The translations under genes and the position numbers were made by a program. Positions 20,665 to 30,089 of a stretch of 30,089 nucleotides of DNA are shown piece after piece. The stretch's first letter is position 1. Each line of letters starts with the position of its first letter. Location of the stretch: the NCBI GenBank assembly GCA_015852425.1, contig JAAAIG010000460.1, positions 357 through 30,445 of the forward strand, read 5' to 3'. Below the pieces are notes generated by a model. That model saw only the letters and a list, made by a program, of their open reading frames with translations, was not told the origin of the DNA and made no database searches. The stretch is from Gryganskiella cystojenkinii (Eukaryota; Mortierellomycota; Mortierellomycetes; Mortierellales; Mortierellaceae).

Positions 20665-23600
20665 ATGGCCTGGAAGGATTTCACTCCTACAGACTCCCGA
20701 TCAGCTCGAATATCGAGGTCCTCGACAATAAGCACCACAGAGATACAAACCACTGGAAGCACATTCTCCTCTGTCGATCCTCGAGACCCACTTCCGTTGA
20801 ACTCTCTTTCTACCGCACCCACACCGGCAATACCGATGCGCCAATCGTCGATTGATCCTCGAGCTACTCAGATCCCTTTTTTGCAGCGACAACAGCAGCA
20901 TGTACAATTTCAGCAACTTCAGTCACAACAACAGCACCAGCAACAATACCAGCAGCCGCAGCAGCAGCCATTTTTACACGCACACCCAACCTTTTCACAG
21001 GTACCACCAACGCCACCGAATTCACAGGCTCGTCATTTTCCTCAGGTACCCCTTCAGTCCCATCAGCATTGCCGGCCTTCCGTTCTGCCACCGCAAGACA
21101 GAGAAGGTACCACTACTACTATCTCGGCTCCCTCAGTGCCAGTCCCACATCCGTCGAGTCTATTTCAACATACACAGCTGGAAGAGGAGCATCTGCAAAG
21201 TTGGTCCGACGATTGGGATCAATTACTGCAACGACAGCAAGAAGAACGGGAGGCCTTTGGTAAAGGCCGCTGGACCCATTATGTTCTCCTAAAGCGGTTA
21301 CATGCTGAGCTTAGTGATCGCCTGGTGAAGTCAATGTACGGCCACTCATGGGCCACGTCCTCCTACACCGCTAGGACGACCACCTTCACTACGACCATGA
21401 CTACAACAGCGGCAACTGCTGCCTCCACCACCGTTCCTGTTTATACTATAGGAGACAATACTCCTATCTCGAATCCAGACCCTGCTTCCATTGCGACTTC
21501 TGCAACAGCGAGAGCTTCGGCATCAGCACTTGGCGTCAATAGTTCCGTTTCTCCGGCTTCGGTCGTTGCAAGATCGGTTCACGCCGTACAGGAAGAGATT
21601 GGCGGTTCCAGCAGGATTCACAACCATCTTGCTTCGATGTCTTATCCATTCAATAACGCAGCTGTTATTGCAACCGATAATGATCTCCCAAGGGATCGTC
21701 CAGTCACCGATGCAACTACGACAAATATTACTGATGCATTTGGAGACTTATCATTACGATCACGCTCTTCGTCCTCGTCTTCTTTGTCTTCATATTCTTC
21801 GGCTCTCCCACCTACTCCTTATCCTACGCCTCCTAATTCACGCCGAGGACCTCCCGTAACAGTGGCTCCATCGCGTAGAGACGCGAACACCCAAAGTGAC
21901 TCGCTTGCCTCCTGTATGCCCTCACCACCACCTGCCTCTGGATCCTCATATCAATCCACCGCATCTTTCAGAACGAATGAGGAGATTCTGTTCCCAGAGA
22001 GCAAATTGGTGCAGAAGGACGACATGGAGGCCAGGGTGGGTCAATACTATTTGTTCAAACGGCCACTCGGCCAAGGAAATTTTGCAAAAGTTTACAAATG
22101 CCAGCATGGAGAAACCCAGATCAATTATGTAAGGCTCGAGAGTAGAAAAAATCGCCTTGTTCCCGTTTGATCTTTTTGTATACTCGATTAATTCCTTTTT
22201 ATTACGTGCGTGCTTGCTAATCCTCATCAACATAGGCAATGAAACAGATATGGAAGAGTGCGGACAAGAGATTGGTCATGGAAGAAGTGGCGCTTATGAA
22301 GAAACTCGACCACCCCGGAATAGTCAAAATCTACGAGTTTCTCGAGACCGAACGCGAATATTATCTCGGTAAAGGAGGAAAATTGTAAGAAATTTGAACT
22401 TTTAAGCGCGGCATTATGCTAAGGAAAAAAAGACTAAGTGTGTCACTTTTTTTGCTCATCCTGTTGAATTTCCAGTGCTCGAACTTTGTGAGAGGGTGTT
22501 GGTAAAGCAAGACCATAAGACCGGGGTCACGAACGACTGCAAGGACGAAGTCGAATGCAACGACCTTTTTCGACAGTTGGTCTTGGGCATCGAATATAGT
22601 AAGGTTATGGGTTGTTTGATTCTTACTTCTTGTCGGAATGAGGTTGCAGCTATAACTCTTTATTGTTTATTGTCTTATTTCATTAGTGCACGGACAAGGT
22701 GTCGTCCACCGGGATATCAAACCCGAGAACTTGCTCCTTATTCGAGACCGGGATACAGGTTGTCCGATTCTTAAAATTAGCGACTTCGGGATCTCTCGAG
22801 TCTTTCAACAGGGGCAGGATATGATGATTGACGACCGTATGGGGACTCGTGCGTTTACTGCGCCAGAACTCTACCGTTCAGGGATAGACTTAATGGGCCA
22901 TAAACAAAAGCACGAGGCAAAGGCGACCGACATCTGGTCTATGGGTGTTACGCTCTATGTAATGTTTCATGGTAAGCTTCCGTTCCATAAGAGCAATGAG
23001 GGGCCACAATACGATTATGCGCATGGACGCAAGGATGAGTGTAAAACAGCATCTGCGGAGTTGACGGACCTGCTTAACCGTATGTTGGAGCCCAATCCAG
23101 ACAAGAGAATCAAGATGGACGAGATCAGGGTAAGTAGCCTGCCACCTTTTTACCCTTCGACAAAATCGACTGGACACTTCTTTTGGATCACTGAACAACG
23201 CTACTTTTGTATTTCAAAACATGACACAGGCGCATTCTTGGGTGACGAACGGTGGATTAAAACCATTGAAATCCAAAAGAGAAAACGTCGGCACCCAGAT
23301 CAAAATCTCGGACGAGGAAGAAAAGAACGCGGTCCGCAAGACCGACTTTAGAAAGGTAAATATTGTATAGCAAATGAGAAATCCAAAGTTTTGATTTCTT
23401 TACGAATTAACAGGCCGATCAAATTTTTCGAACCCTGAGAAACATGCATTGGTGCTCATATTTTTGCTTGTTCTACAATTATAGGTTCAGGACATGAATC
23501 GATCCTATTCCGGAGATCAACTGAGCGCGAGGTTCAGAGATATCAGTCAAGGGTCATCGTCGTCATCACCACCAACAAGAACATCTTTTCCAGGGTTTGC

Positions 23601-23823
23601 TCACGACCTGTTGGAACCACTATCGTCTGGCGAGATGTTGCTGAATCCAGTCGATCAAGTCCTGATGATCGAGGACAGAGACGTGGTCGAGACCAGACCT
23701 GTCATATCTTCTCCACCAACCTCAGGAAGAAGTGATCACTTTGTTACTGCACGCGAGGCCGCTTTCGAAGGCGATGATGATCATCTCCGTTCGGATTCCG
23801 AGGACTATGGGATTTGTTTTTAG
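20665..23823 (+). CDS. K5: CaMKK/Sak1-like serine/threonine kinase, array member 5
   Basis: Exons 20665-22128, 22236-22368, 22476-22598, 22687-23129, 23230-23355, 23485-23823; 875 codons, the longest member. The N-terminus has two SSxDPR copies (35-40 and 61-66), a long poly-Gln/His tract, one W-containing coiled-coil unit (about 167-215, QSWSDDWDQLL), then Ser/Thr/Pro-rich sequence. Kinase: loop LGQGNFAKV, AMK Lys491, EEVALM Glu, VVHRDIKPEN (HRD 581-583), DFG 606-608, TAPE; predicted active. Relative to paralogs there is a short insertion after APEL (RSGIDLMGHKQKHE). The post-kinase segment is AHSWVT with KISDEEEKNAV, the basic helix is weak (VQDMNRSYSG), and the tail ends with acidic DQVLMIEDRD and DSEDYGICF. 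The start was chosen by alignment to K2 (FSS.DPR spacing). Confidence 0.87.
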
Positions 23824-24204
23824 AGTAAAATCCCAATTACTGTATCTTGGATCGACCGCCTCGGCATGACCACCGTTGACCCTTATATCGAATACCCATG
23901 TAAATTTATAATACCAAGTACTATTATATGTTTGAGCTTCTCTACTCACCGATGTTGTTCGCTTGGTCAGGTTTTCTCTTTGCCTTTCGGATTCGAACTG
24001 TTCTTTTGTGCTTTGTTAGTTCCTTTTTTTGAAGAAGAGGAGAGATTGTTTTACTTTGCCAAATGGTACAGTAAATTTTTTGTTCTTGCAAACTTTCAGC
24101 CATGGAGCACAGCCTGAAAAAAAAAAGTCACACCCACTAAAATCGATTTTTATCATGCAGCTTTTTTTCTTCACCCCTCAATTTCTTCCTTGACCACTTA
24201 CTCT
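23824..24204. other. K5-K6 intergenic region
   Basis: Short spacer with the K5 3' end, an ACTTTGCC copy at 24053-24060 and T-rich sequence leading to the K6 ATG at 24205. No gene was seen. Confidence 0.5.
24053..24060 (+). promoter_or_regulatory. ACTTTGCC motif upstream of K6
   Basis: Exact octamer, followed by AAA as at K1, 152 bp before the K6 start codon. Confidence 0.3.
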
Positions 24205-26372
24205 ATGCTACCTTTCACCGCTGACGATCATTATCACCATGACTCAGGGCGCTCAACCAGGAGTTATGAGGAAGAAGGAACCGCATCTCCTTTTGATCCT
24301 CGCCTTTCTCCTCAATTGCCACCGTCTCCCACCATGCTCTCGAAACAGCAGCAGCAGCTTCTGGAACCTCAACATTCGGGTGTAGTCTCTTCTCTAGCAC
24401 AATGGACACAACAACAGCGGCAGCCTTTATTACCTTGTCAACATCAATCCCCACACCTCCTACAGTCGCTCCCAAGATCTCCATGTCCAAAGAGTCAGCG
24501 TCCACTTTTGTTCTCTCCACATCACCACCCATATCATCGCCAGCAACAGCCATCGCGAGAAATTTTAGATAGAACGGAGGCGCGCATAGGATCTAACAAT
24601 GTCCGTCATCAACAACCAATTGAGCATCATACCAAGCGATCAGCCCAACGAGAGCAAATACTCCAACGTCAAAGAAGGGAATTGCGCGCCTTTGACAACG
24701 CGAACTTGCACCTATTTACCCACATGCCAACTGATCCTATCGATTTTGATGATTCTACGGCCATGACTCATGCTGTCACCTCTCCTGCTCGTCTGTTGCT
24801 CTCTCCGGCTCCTTCGGACTCGAGTATCACACCTCACATTCTCGATGTGATTGAAGCGGTTAATTCGTCGTTCCCCATGGTAATCAATATCTCTCCTGGG
24901 AGGAAACAGGTTCAATGCAGGGATACAAAAGTTGTGGGAGAGTATCTGATGTTTAAGCGATATATCGGTGAAGGCGCATGTAGCAATGTTCGCTTGTGTA
25001 TTTTTTTAAGAACTTTGAAAATTGGCGTAAGTAATATATTGCGAGCGGGGTGGCTTTGTCTTTACCTTTGTCATCCTTCCCTGGGACCTGACCCTCCTCC
25101 CCCCTTCACTCGTCTTTCATGACCATGTCCAACGCCAATTATGTCAAGTAGGCCATGAAAGTGATAACGAAATATAATAACGAGGCAAAAGTTTTGGCCG
25201 AGGTCACAATCATGCGAAATTTGAAGCATGACAATCTCGTCCAATTTTTCGATTTTCTCGAAACCGACATTGACTATTACATCGGTAACCAGACGAGAAC
25301 CCCTCACCCCTGTACACAGTAAAACATAATCATTGGTAAACGTGTCATAGTTCCTCTCTTATGGCTTGTCAACATTGACCTTTATCTCTCTGTCCCATCT
25401 TTGCAACCGAACCTCATCGAGTAGTTATGGAGTACTGCCAAGGAGGCGAACTGGTCAAATACAATCGTGCCACTAGGGCTTGCATCAACACATTTAGCGA
25501 GTTCCAATGCCTTCTTTTCTTCCGACAACTGTTCCTCGGGATTGAATACAGTATGCCAGCGCGTTGCACCTCCCGTGTAAAAAAATCATTCTTTCATGTC
25601 TCTAACCAGTTTTTTTCCCCCTATTGATCTTTCTCTGGCTTCAATCAGTGCACGGACAAGGCGTCGTTCACCGAGATATCAAACCCGCCAACCTTCTTTT
25701 TCAAAGTGACAGCCATGAAATCCTAAAGATTGTCGACTTTGGAAGCGCTCGAGTCTTTGTTCACGGTCAGACGATGATGGTCAGTGACCGTCGTGATACC
25801 ACACCTGCCTATCGTGCACCTGAGCTCAGTCAATGTGACGGTAGGAATGAGTATGATGCTCCGGCAACAGATGTTTGGTCCATGGGTGTCACTCTCTTTG
25901 AAATGCTGCATGGAGAACTGCCCTTTCAATCCGCAGAAGAACGGACTATGGATTTTGACCACATCTCGGGATCTTTGAGGGACTTGATCGACAGGATGTT
26001 GGACTGGAACCCAAATACAAGGATAAAAATGGATGATATTCGGGTAAAAACCGATGATCCTTTGTCTTCCTGTGCTGGGCAAACTCTTTTTACTCCTTTT
26101 TTGCTGACTTGTTGTCAATTTGTTATTATTACCAACTTGTCGACCAAACATACATACTGTCTTCTTGGTCATAGCGCCATCCCTGGATGACCAGTCAGGA
26201 TGCAGGCCCATTCATCTCCAAAGTGCAGAATATTGGAGCAAGGGTCGGCGAAATCAAATATGAACTTTCATTGCCTCGGGCTGATATAGTGGCGGAAGTA
26301 AATCCAGTCGAGGACAATAGAGTGGCCGATTCGTTTGCGTTCGATTCCGTGGACGAACAACTGGCTCGATAA
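24205..26372 (+). CDS. K6: CaMKK/Sak1-like kinase, C-terminally shortened array member
   Basis: Exons 24205-25026, 25152-25284, 25425-25550, 25649-26043, 26175-26372; 557 codons. The start is the first ATG in frame and places SPFDPR at 28-33. The coiled coil is reduced to a short remnant (about 146-175, REQILQRQRRELRAFDN). Kinase: loop IGEGACSNV, AMK Lys277, AEVTIM Glu, VVHRDIKPAN (HRD 368-370), DFG 390-392, RAPE; the core residues are present. Exon 3 is 126 nt rather than 123. The activation loop reads DRRDTTPAYRAPE where the others have DR.GT.AF.APE, so the conserved Gly is Asp and one residue is added. After RHPWMT the NAV segment is lost and the frame stops in exon 5; the basic segment and acidic last exon are absent. 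It may be active but deregulated, or be decaying. Confidence 0.83.
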
Positions 26373-26506
26373 TGACCTCATCCTACGTGAGGATAATAAG
26401 GATGATTGCAATATTATAGTACGCACCGGCATCTTGCTGCAATATAAACATTTTTTTTTATTCCATCTAGTGCATTGACCAAAATGCTATGCCATGGCAT
26501 ATCCCT
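26373..26506. other. Convergent 3' region between K6 and the PGDH gene
   Basis: Only 134 bp separate the two stop codons of convergent genes, so their 3' UTRs probably overlap. Contains AATATAAAC and a T-run near 26450 that could serve polyadenylation. No further structure was recognised. Confidence 0.4.
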
Positions 26507-28606
26507 CTAGTACAAGACTCGGGTAACAATGTTCGTGGGCGTCTCACTGACTCTCCGGTAAATATCCTGGATCTGTTCTGGGGTCACGTCCGAGATATCG
26601 GCCATCAAATAAGCAATCTTGCCTTTGGAATCGGAAAACTGCTTGTCAACGTTATGGTCCGCCAAGATATTTGTGATCCTCAACAACACACCGGGCACGT
26701 TCATATGGGTATAGCACAGACGAATCGAGTTTTCTTCATCCCTGATCGCACGCAAATCGACCTCGGGGAAGTTGACGGCTCCGATCGAGGTACCGGAGTT
26801 GATAAACTTGATCAACGCCTGTGAGACCTCGACGCCAATCATCGACTGAGCTTCCTCGGTCGATCCTCCAATGTGAGGGGTCAATAACGTGTTGGGGCAA
26901 CCAACCAACTCGGACTCGAAAAACTTGCCGTTCGCAGCAGGCTCCTTGGGGAAGACATCGACAGCAGCACCACCGAGATGACCGGACCTCAACGCCTTGG
27001 CCAAGGCAGCGATCTGTACGACGGTACCACGGGAAGCGTTGATGAGGAACGATCCTTGCTTCATCTTGTTGAGTTCATGCTCTCCAATCATGTTCTTAGT
27101 ATCCTCAGTCTCGGGAACGTGCAAGGTAACGAAATCCGAGGTCTCGAGAAGCTCGTCCAGGGAGTGTACTTGTTTGCTGGTACCGAGGGGCATCAAAGGT
27201 ACAACATCGTGGAAGAGAACGCGCATACCCATCGACTCGGCAAGAACCGACAACTGTGATCCAATATGACCATATCCAACAATTCCTAAAAAATGGAGAG
27301 AAAAAAAATGAGATGGTGAGATATGGCGAAATCCCTTGTTAAGCTCACAGACCCCTGCTCCCCAACATCACATCTCTTGGATCCCATATGACAGCGTGCT
27401 AAAAAAAAAAAGATTTTTTTCTTTTTGGCTTTCACTTTGAGGTCCGACCAATGAAATCTGACTGTGACTCCTCACTTTTTTCATATCTCCCTTTTCCCCG
27501 CACAACGACAACCACTCAGATTGTGGTATTCGCTGGAAGACCCTTTTCCAAACCACAAAAGTGAGAAGCAAAGATAGCATATCGCAAAGTGATCGCAATC
27601 GATAGCGCAATAACCACCAGCAGAAGAAAACTCTTTTCTCGTCTTTCTCAACCTACCGAGAGTCTTGCCACGGATCTCATAGCAGTTAGCCGAGACCTTG
27701 GACCAGATTCCCTGGTGCATCTCATTGTTGCGATCACCCAACTGTCTCGACAACAACACAATTTCAGCCAGAACCAACTCGGCGACAGAACGAGAGTTGG
27801 AGAAGGGCGAGTTGAAGACCGCGATACCCTTTTGGGCCGCATGCTCGAGATCGACCTGGTTGGTTCCGATACAGAAACATCCAACGACGCCCAACTTCTC
27901 GGCCGCATCCAGGATCTTCTTGGTCAACTTGGTCTTGGATCGAATACCGATACAGTGTACGTCCTTGATCTTTTCCATCAACACATCCTCGGGCAGAGCT
28001 TTGGCATGGGTCTCGACCTGTTGTCGTAAAAAAAATTGAGAGGCTTGATCAGTATAAAGGTTCATTGACGAGTAACAGCATGATAGCTCAAGTAGATCAA
28101 GAACAGATGGAAAGCGGGGTAATAAAAAAGGATTGCGTGTGTGCAAGCAGTGAGTCACATCTCGGTGGAGCCCTGTCTTGTCTGGGACTCAAAGGGGCTT
28201 CTTTCAACAAAAAGTCCAGGCAAAGTTCCGCCATCAATCGGCGAAATTTAAGAGTCAAAAAAAAAAAAAAAAAAAGTACCTGATAACCCTGGTCCCGGAG
28301 AGCAGAGACAGCGGTCTCGTTGACGTTCTCGAGCAAAAGAATCTTGATGTTGGCAGTGTTGAAGGGCTTGAGAGCCTTGACTCTGGAGGATCCCCCAAAG
28401 GATCCCTGGCGTTCACGAGTCTTGTTCTCAACACTGGTGGTCGTGGGAGCATTCGCAGTAGTGGATGTGCTGCTGGCATTAGTCGAGGTCGAGGATTGGG
28501 AAGGGGTGTTCATCACATTGGTGGGCATCACTCGGACAGTTGAGGGAGTGCCGGGCGAGCGGACCTGGGAGGTCGCAGCAGGAGGGGACGAAGGAGCAAA
28601 GGACAT
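26507..28606 (-). CDS. SER3: D-3-phosphoglycerate dehydrogenase
   Basis: Oxidises 3-phosphoglycerate to 3-phosphohydroxypyruvate with NAD+, the first step of serine synthesis in the cytosol. Exons on the minus strand: 28606-28280, 28017-27657, 27285-26507; 488 codons. A Ser/Thr/Pro-rich extension of about 88 residues precedes the substrate-binding domain (KILLLENVNE). Exon 2 carries GIRSKTKLT and the NSPFSNSRSVAEL loop. Exon 3 opens the Rossmann fold with GYGHIG (233-238). The catalytic triad is Arg315 (NASRGTVV), Glu344 (FPKEP) and His367 (TPHIGG). The spacings of 29 and 23 match the E. coli enzyme's R240/E269/H292. A C-terminal ACT domain (about 412-488) suggests serine feedback. It belongs to the short fungal/E. 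coli type. Shares a divergent promoter with the transglutaminase-like gene. Confidence 0.93.
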
Positions 28607-28917
28607 TGTTGGAGGAGGAAGGAAGGAGGAGGGAAGGAGGAAGGAAGGAAGAAAGGAGTGAGTAGCAGAGAAGGGAGGAAAAAGAGGAATGTAAATATTT
28701 CAATTGCAGAACGATGGGGGCAAGATTGTTCTGGCTGCCAATCACATGACCAAAAGAGAACGAGTTTCGAACAGTGGTCCAAAAAAGTCAAAAATAAAAA
28801 GTGGCCACAACCGTCAATCGAGCATTTGGAAGACATGGTATAAAAACGCTTGCACTCCCACTTTCTCCTTCTTTCTTCCTTAACTCTTTCCTTCCACTCC
28901 TTCCCACGCCTTCCACA
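28607..28917. promoter_or_regulatory. Divergent promoter, PGDH and transglutaminase-like gene
   Basis: 311 bp between two start codons on opposite strands. The PGDH-proximal half (28607-28680) is a GGAAGGA-rich purine tract, CT-rich on the PGDH coding strand. The other half ends in a CT-rich leader before the 28918 ATG. TATAAAAA lies at 28839-28846, about 75 bp before that ATG. Confidence 0.55.
28839..28846 (+). promoter_or_regulatory. TATA box candidate for the transglutaminase-like gene
   Basis: TATAAAAA about 72-79 bp upstream of the ATG at 28918, followed by a CT-rich leader in which transcription plausibly starts. Assigned by sequence and spacing only. Confidence 0.5.
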
Positions 28918-29814
28918 ATGACCGTCTCCAAAGATCTTTCCTTTTACACGTCCCAAAGTCTTGTCACCGACCCTGGCCGCCATGCCGCTCTGTTTGAAGA
29001 CCTCCCTGCCGATGTGGCCTTTCTGGCAAACACTGCCCGTAACCTCATTATCCACTACAGGGCCGAGAATCCGCTCAAACACGGCATCGCCAAGACTCGC
29101 TTGCAAGAAATCCATACTCGCCATGTCGAAACCATGCTCACCAAGCTTCTCGAGCTCAAAGACGCTCCCATCACTGCCCCTCGTGCTCCGTCTGAACGCT
29201 TGGTCGCCTGTTGCCGCGACTTTACTATTTTGTTCATCTCCATGGCCCGCGCAAAGGGTATCCCTACTCGCGCTCGCATCGGGTTTGCAAAGTACTTTGA
29301 CCCCGGCTTCTATTGCGACCACGAGGTCGCCGAAGTCTGGGATGATAAGGAACAACATTGGTACCTCGTCGATCCACAGCTCAGTGACAACTACAAGAGT
29401 CCCCACGACGGCGTCAGTATCAATCGCCTGAATGTCCCTCGTGACCAATTCTTGGTCTCAGGTGAAGCCTGGAAGTTGAGCCGAGCTGGGACCATGGACC
29501 CAAAAAAGTTCATCGTCGGTCCAGATGTCGATATCGAGGAAACTAAGGGCTGGCCACAGATCAAACACGATTTGATCCAGGATCTGGTCGCGCTCCTCAA
29601 GACCGAGATGCTCCTATGGGATGAATGGGCTACGGTCGACGAAAAGGACTACAAACGACTGGATCGTATTGCAGAACTGACGATGGTTCCTGATGTTGAT
29701 GTGTTGAAGAAGCTCTATGATGATGACAAGGATTTACAGGTGCCGGAGGTGATTGACCGCTTTGACCCTCTGGGTGGTCCAACCCGCAAGGTGTCGTGGA
29801 TGATTCGAGGTTGA
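28918..29814 (+). CDS. Transglutaminase-like superfamily protein
   Basis: Intronless, 298 codons; the start is the first ATG after the TATA box and leader. The core matches the transglutaminase/cysteine-protease-like fold: CCRDFTILFISMARAKGIP with candidate nucleophile Cys99, then the R.GFAKYF strand, DHEVAEVW with His135, and WYLVDPQL with Asp152. These form a Cys-His-Asp triad in the order and spacing usual for the family. The C-terminal half (about 190-298) is helical-looking, with no recognised domain. No signal peptide or membrane segment is seen, so it is probably cytosolic. Such proteins may act as peptidases, amidases or cross-linking enzymes; the substrate here is unknown. The head-to-head position with PGDH suggests shared promoter elements, not necessarily shared function. 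Confidence 0.85.
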   Translation: MTVSKDLSFYTSQSLVTDPGRHAALFEDLPADVAFLANTARNLIIHYRAENPLKHGIAKTRLQEIHTRHVETMLTKLLELKDAPITAPRAPSERLVACCRDFTILFISMARAKGIPTRARIGFAKYFDPGFYCDHEVAEVWDDKEQHWYLVDPQLSDNYKSPHDGVSINRLNVPRDQFLVSGEAWKLSRAGTMDPKKFIVGPDVDIEETKGWPQIKHDLIQDLVALLKTEMLLWDEWATVDEKDYKRLDRIAELTMVPDVDVLKKLYDDDKDLQVPEVIDRFDPLGGPTRKVSWMIRG

Positions 29815-30089
29815 ACGGCTTTTTAGGTCTTCAAAGTTGCAGCATATATTTATACCAGATGGTACCATGTAGTACGCCACCTTTTGTAGTCCCTTCAGGT
29901 CTTACACATATATCCATATCTCTTATTACGTTTTCTTTCTGTCTGTTTATTTTGGGTTGTTGGTTGGTTGGTTCAAGGTTTTTTATTATGTTGGTCAAAG
30001 GGAATATCTGTACAAGGGTTATCAGGCAGGGTCCAAAGGAAGGATGCGGAGGAGCAAAGGGTAAGATAGTTGAAAGTGAAAAAGGGGGG
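29815..30089. other. 3' flank of the transglutaminase-like gene
   Basis: T-rich sequence with ATATATTTATA near 29845 and short TTGG repeats at about 29957-29972, consistent with a 3' UTR. No gene was seen before the window ends. Confidence 0.4.

Noticed and set aside
6835..26372. Possibility that the array is a secondary-metabolite or transposon cluster.
   Set aside because: No synthase, transporter, transposase or integrase genes and no terminal repeats are visible; only kinases are present.
26811..27269. Plus-strand open frames opposite the PGDH gene.
   Set aside because: Shadows of a well-supported dehydrogenase exon with all catalytic residues.

Overview
The window is nuclear DNA of a fungus. 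The evidence is many short GT-AG introns (donors mostly GTAAGT-like), a mitochondrial citrate synthase, fungal-style D-3-phosphoglycerate dehydrogenase, and serine/threonine kinases with long low-complexity N-termini. Intron density, moderate base composition and CT-rich leaders fit an early-diverging lineage such as Mortierellomycota. That placement is inference and would need a database comparison.

Layout. 1-1103 (-): 5' end of a citrate synthase gene whose transit peptide is split over two mini-exons. 1104-2566: no supported gene. 2567-5464 (-): a 12-exon FHA plus protein-kinase gene of the CHK2/Rad53/Cds1 type. 5465-6834: divergent intergenic region. 6835-26372 (+): six consecutive same-strand paralogous kinase genes (called K1 to K6 here). 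26507-28606 (-): three-exon phosphoglycerate dehydrogenase (serine synthesis). 28607-28917: divergent promoter. 28918-29814 (+): intronless transglutaminase-like protein.

The striking part is the K1-K6 array. Every member has a low-complexity N-terminal half with a short invariant-looking motif (G[ST/E]..SS.DPR), usually a W/E-rich coiled-coil module, then a kinase domain resembling the CaMKK/Sak1-Elm1-Tos3 class, followed by the HPW.T...V.V..ED..NAV segment of that class, a basic segment and an acidic tail. The five introns within and after the kinase domain occur at the same codons and phases in all paralogs, and kinase exon 2 is exactly 133 nt in all six. The array therefore arose by tandem duplication of an already intron-bearing gene. 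The members have since diverged. K4 has lost the glycine-rich loop and the DFG aspartate and looks like a pseudokinase. K6 lacks the last exon and has an altered activation loop. K3 has an eroded C-terminus. K2 and K3 carry two copies of the coiled-coil module.

Upstream of all six genes is an 8-bp motif, ACTTYGCC, sometimes in several copies and once as a 34-bp perfect palindrome. It may reflect shared regulation or only shared ancestry. If the kinases retain the CaMKK/Sak1-like role they would act upstream of SNF1/AMPK-type or CaMK-type kinases in the cytosol; that is inferred from family resemblance only.
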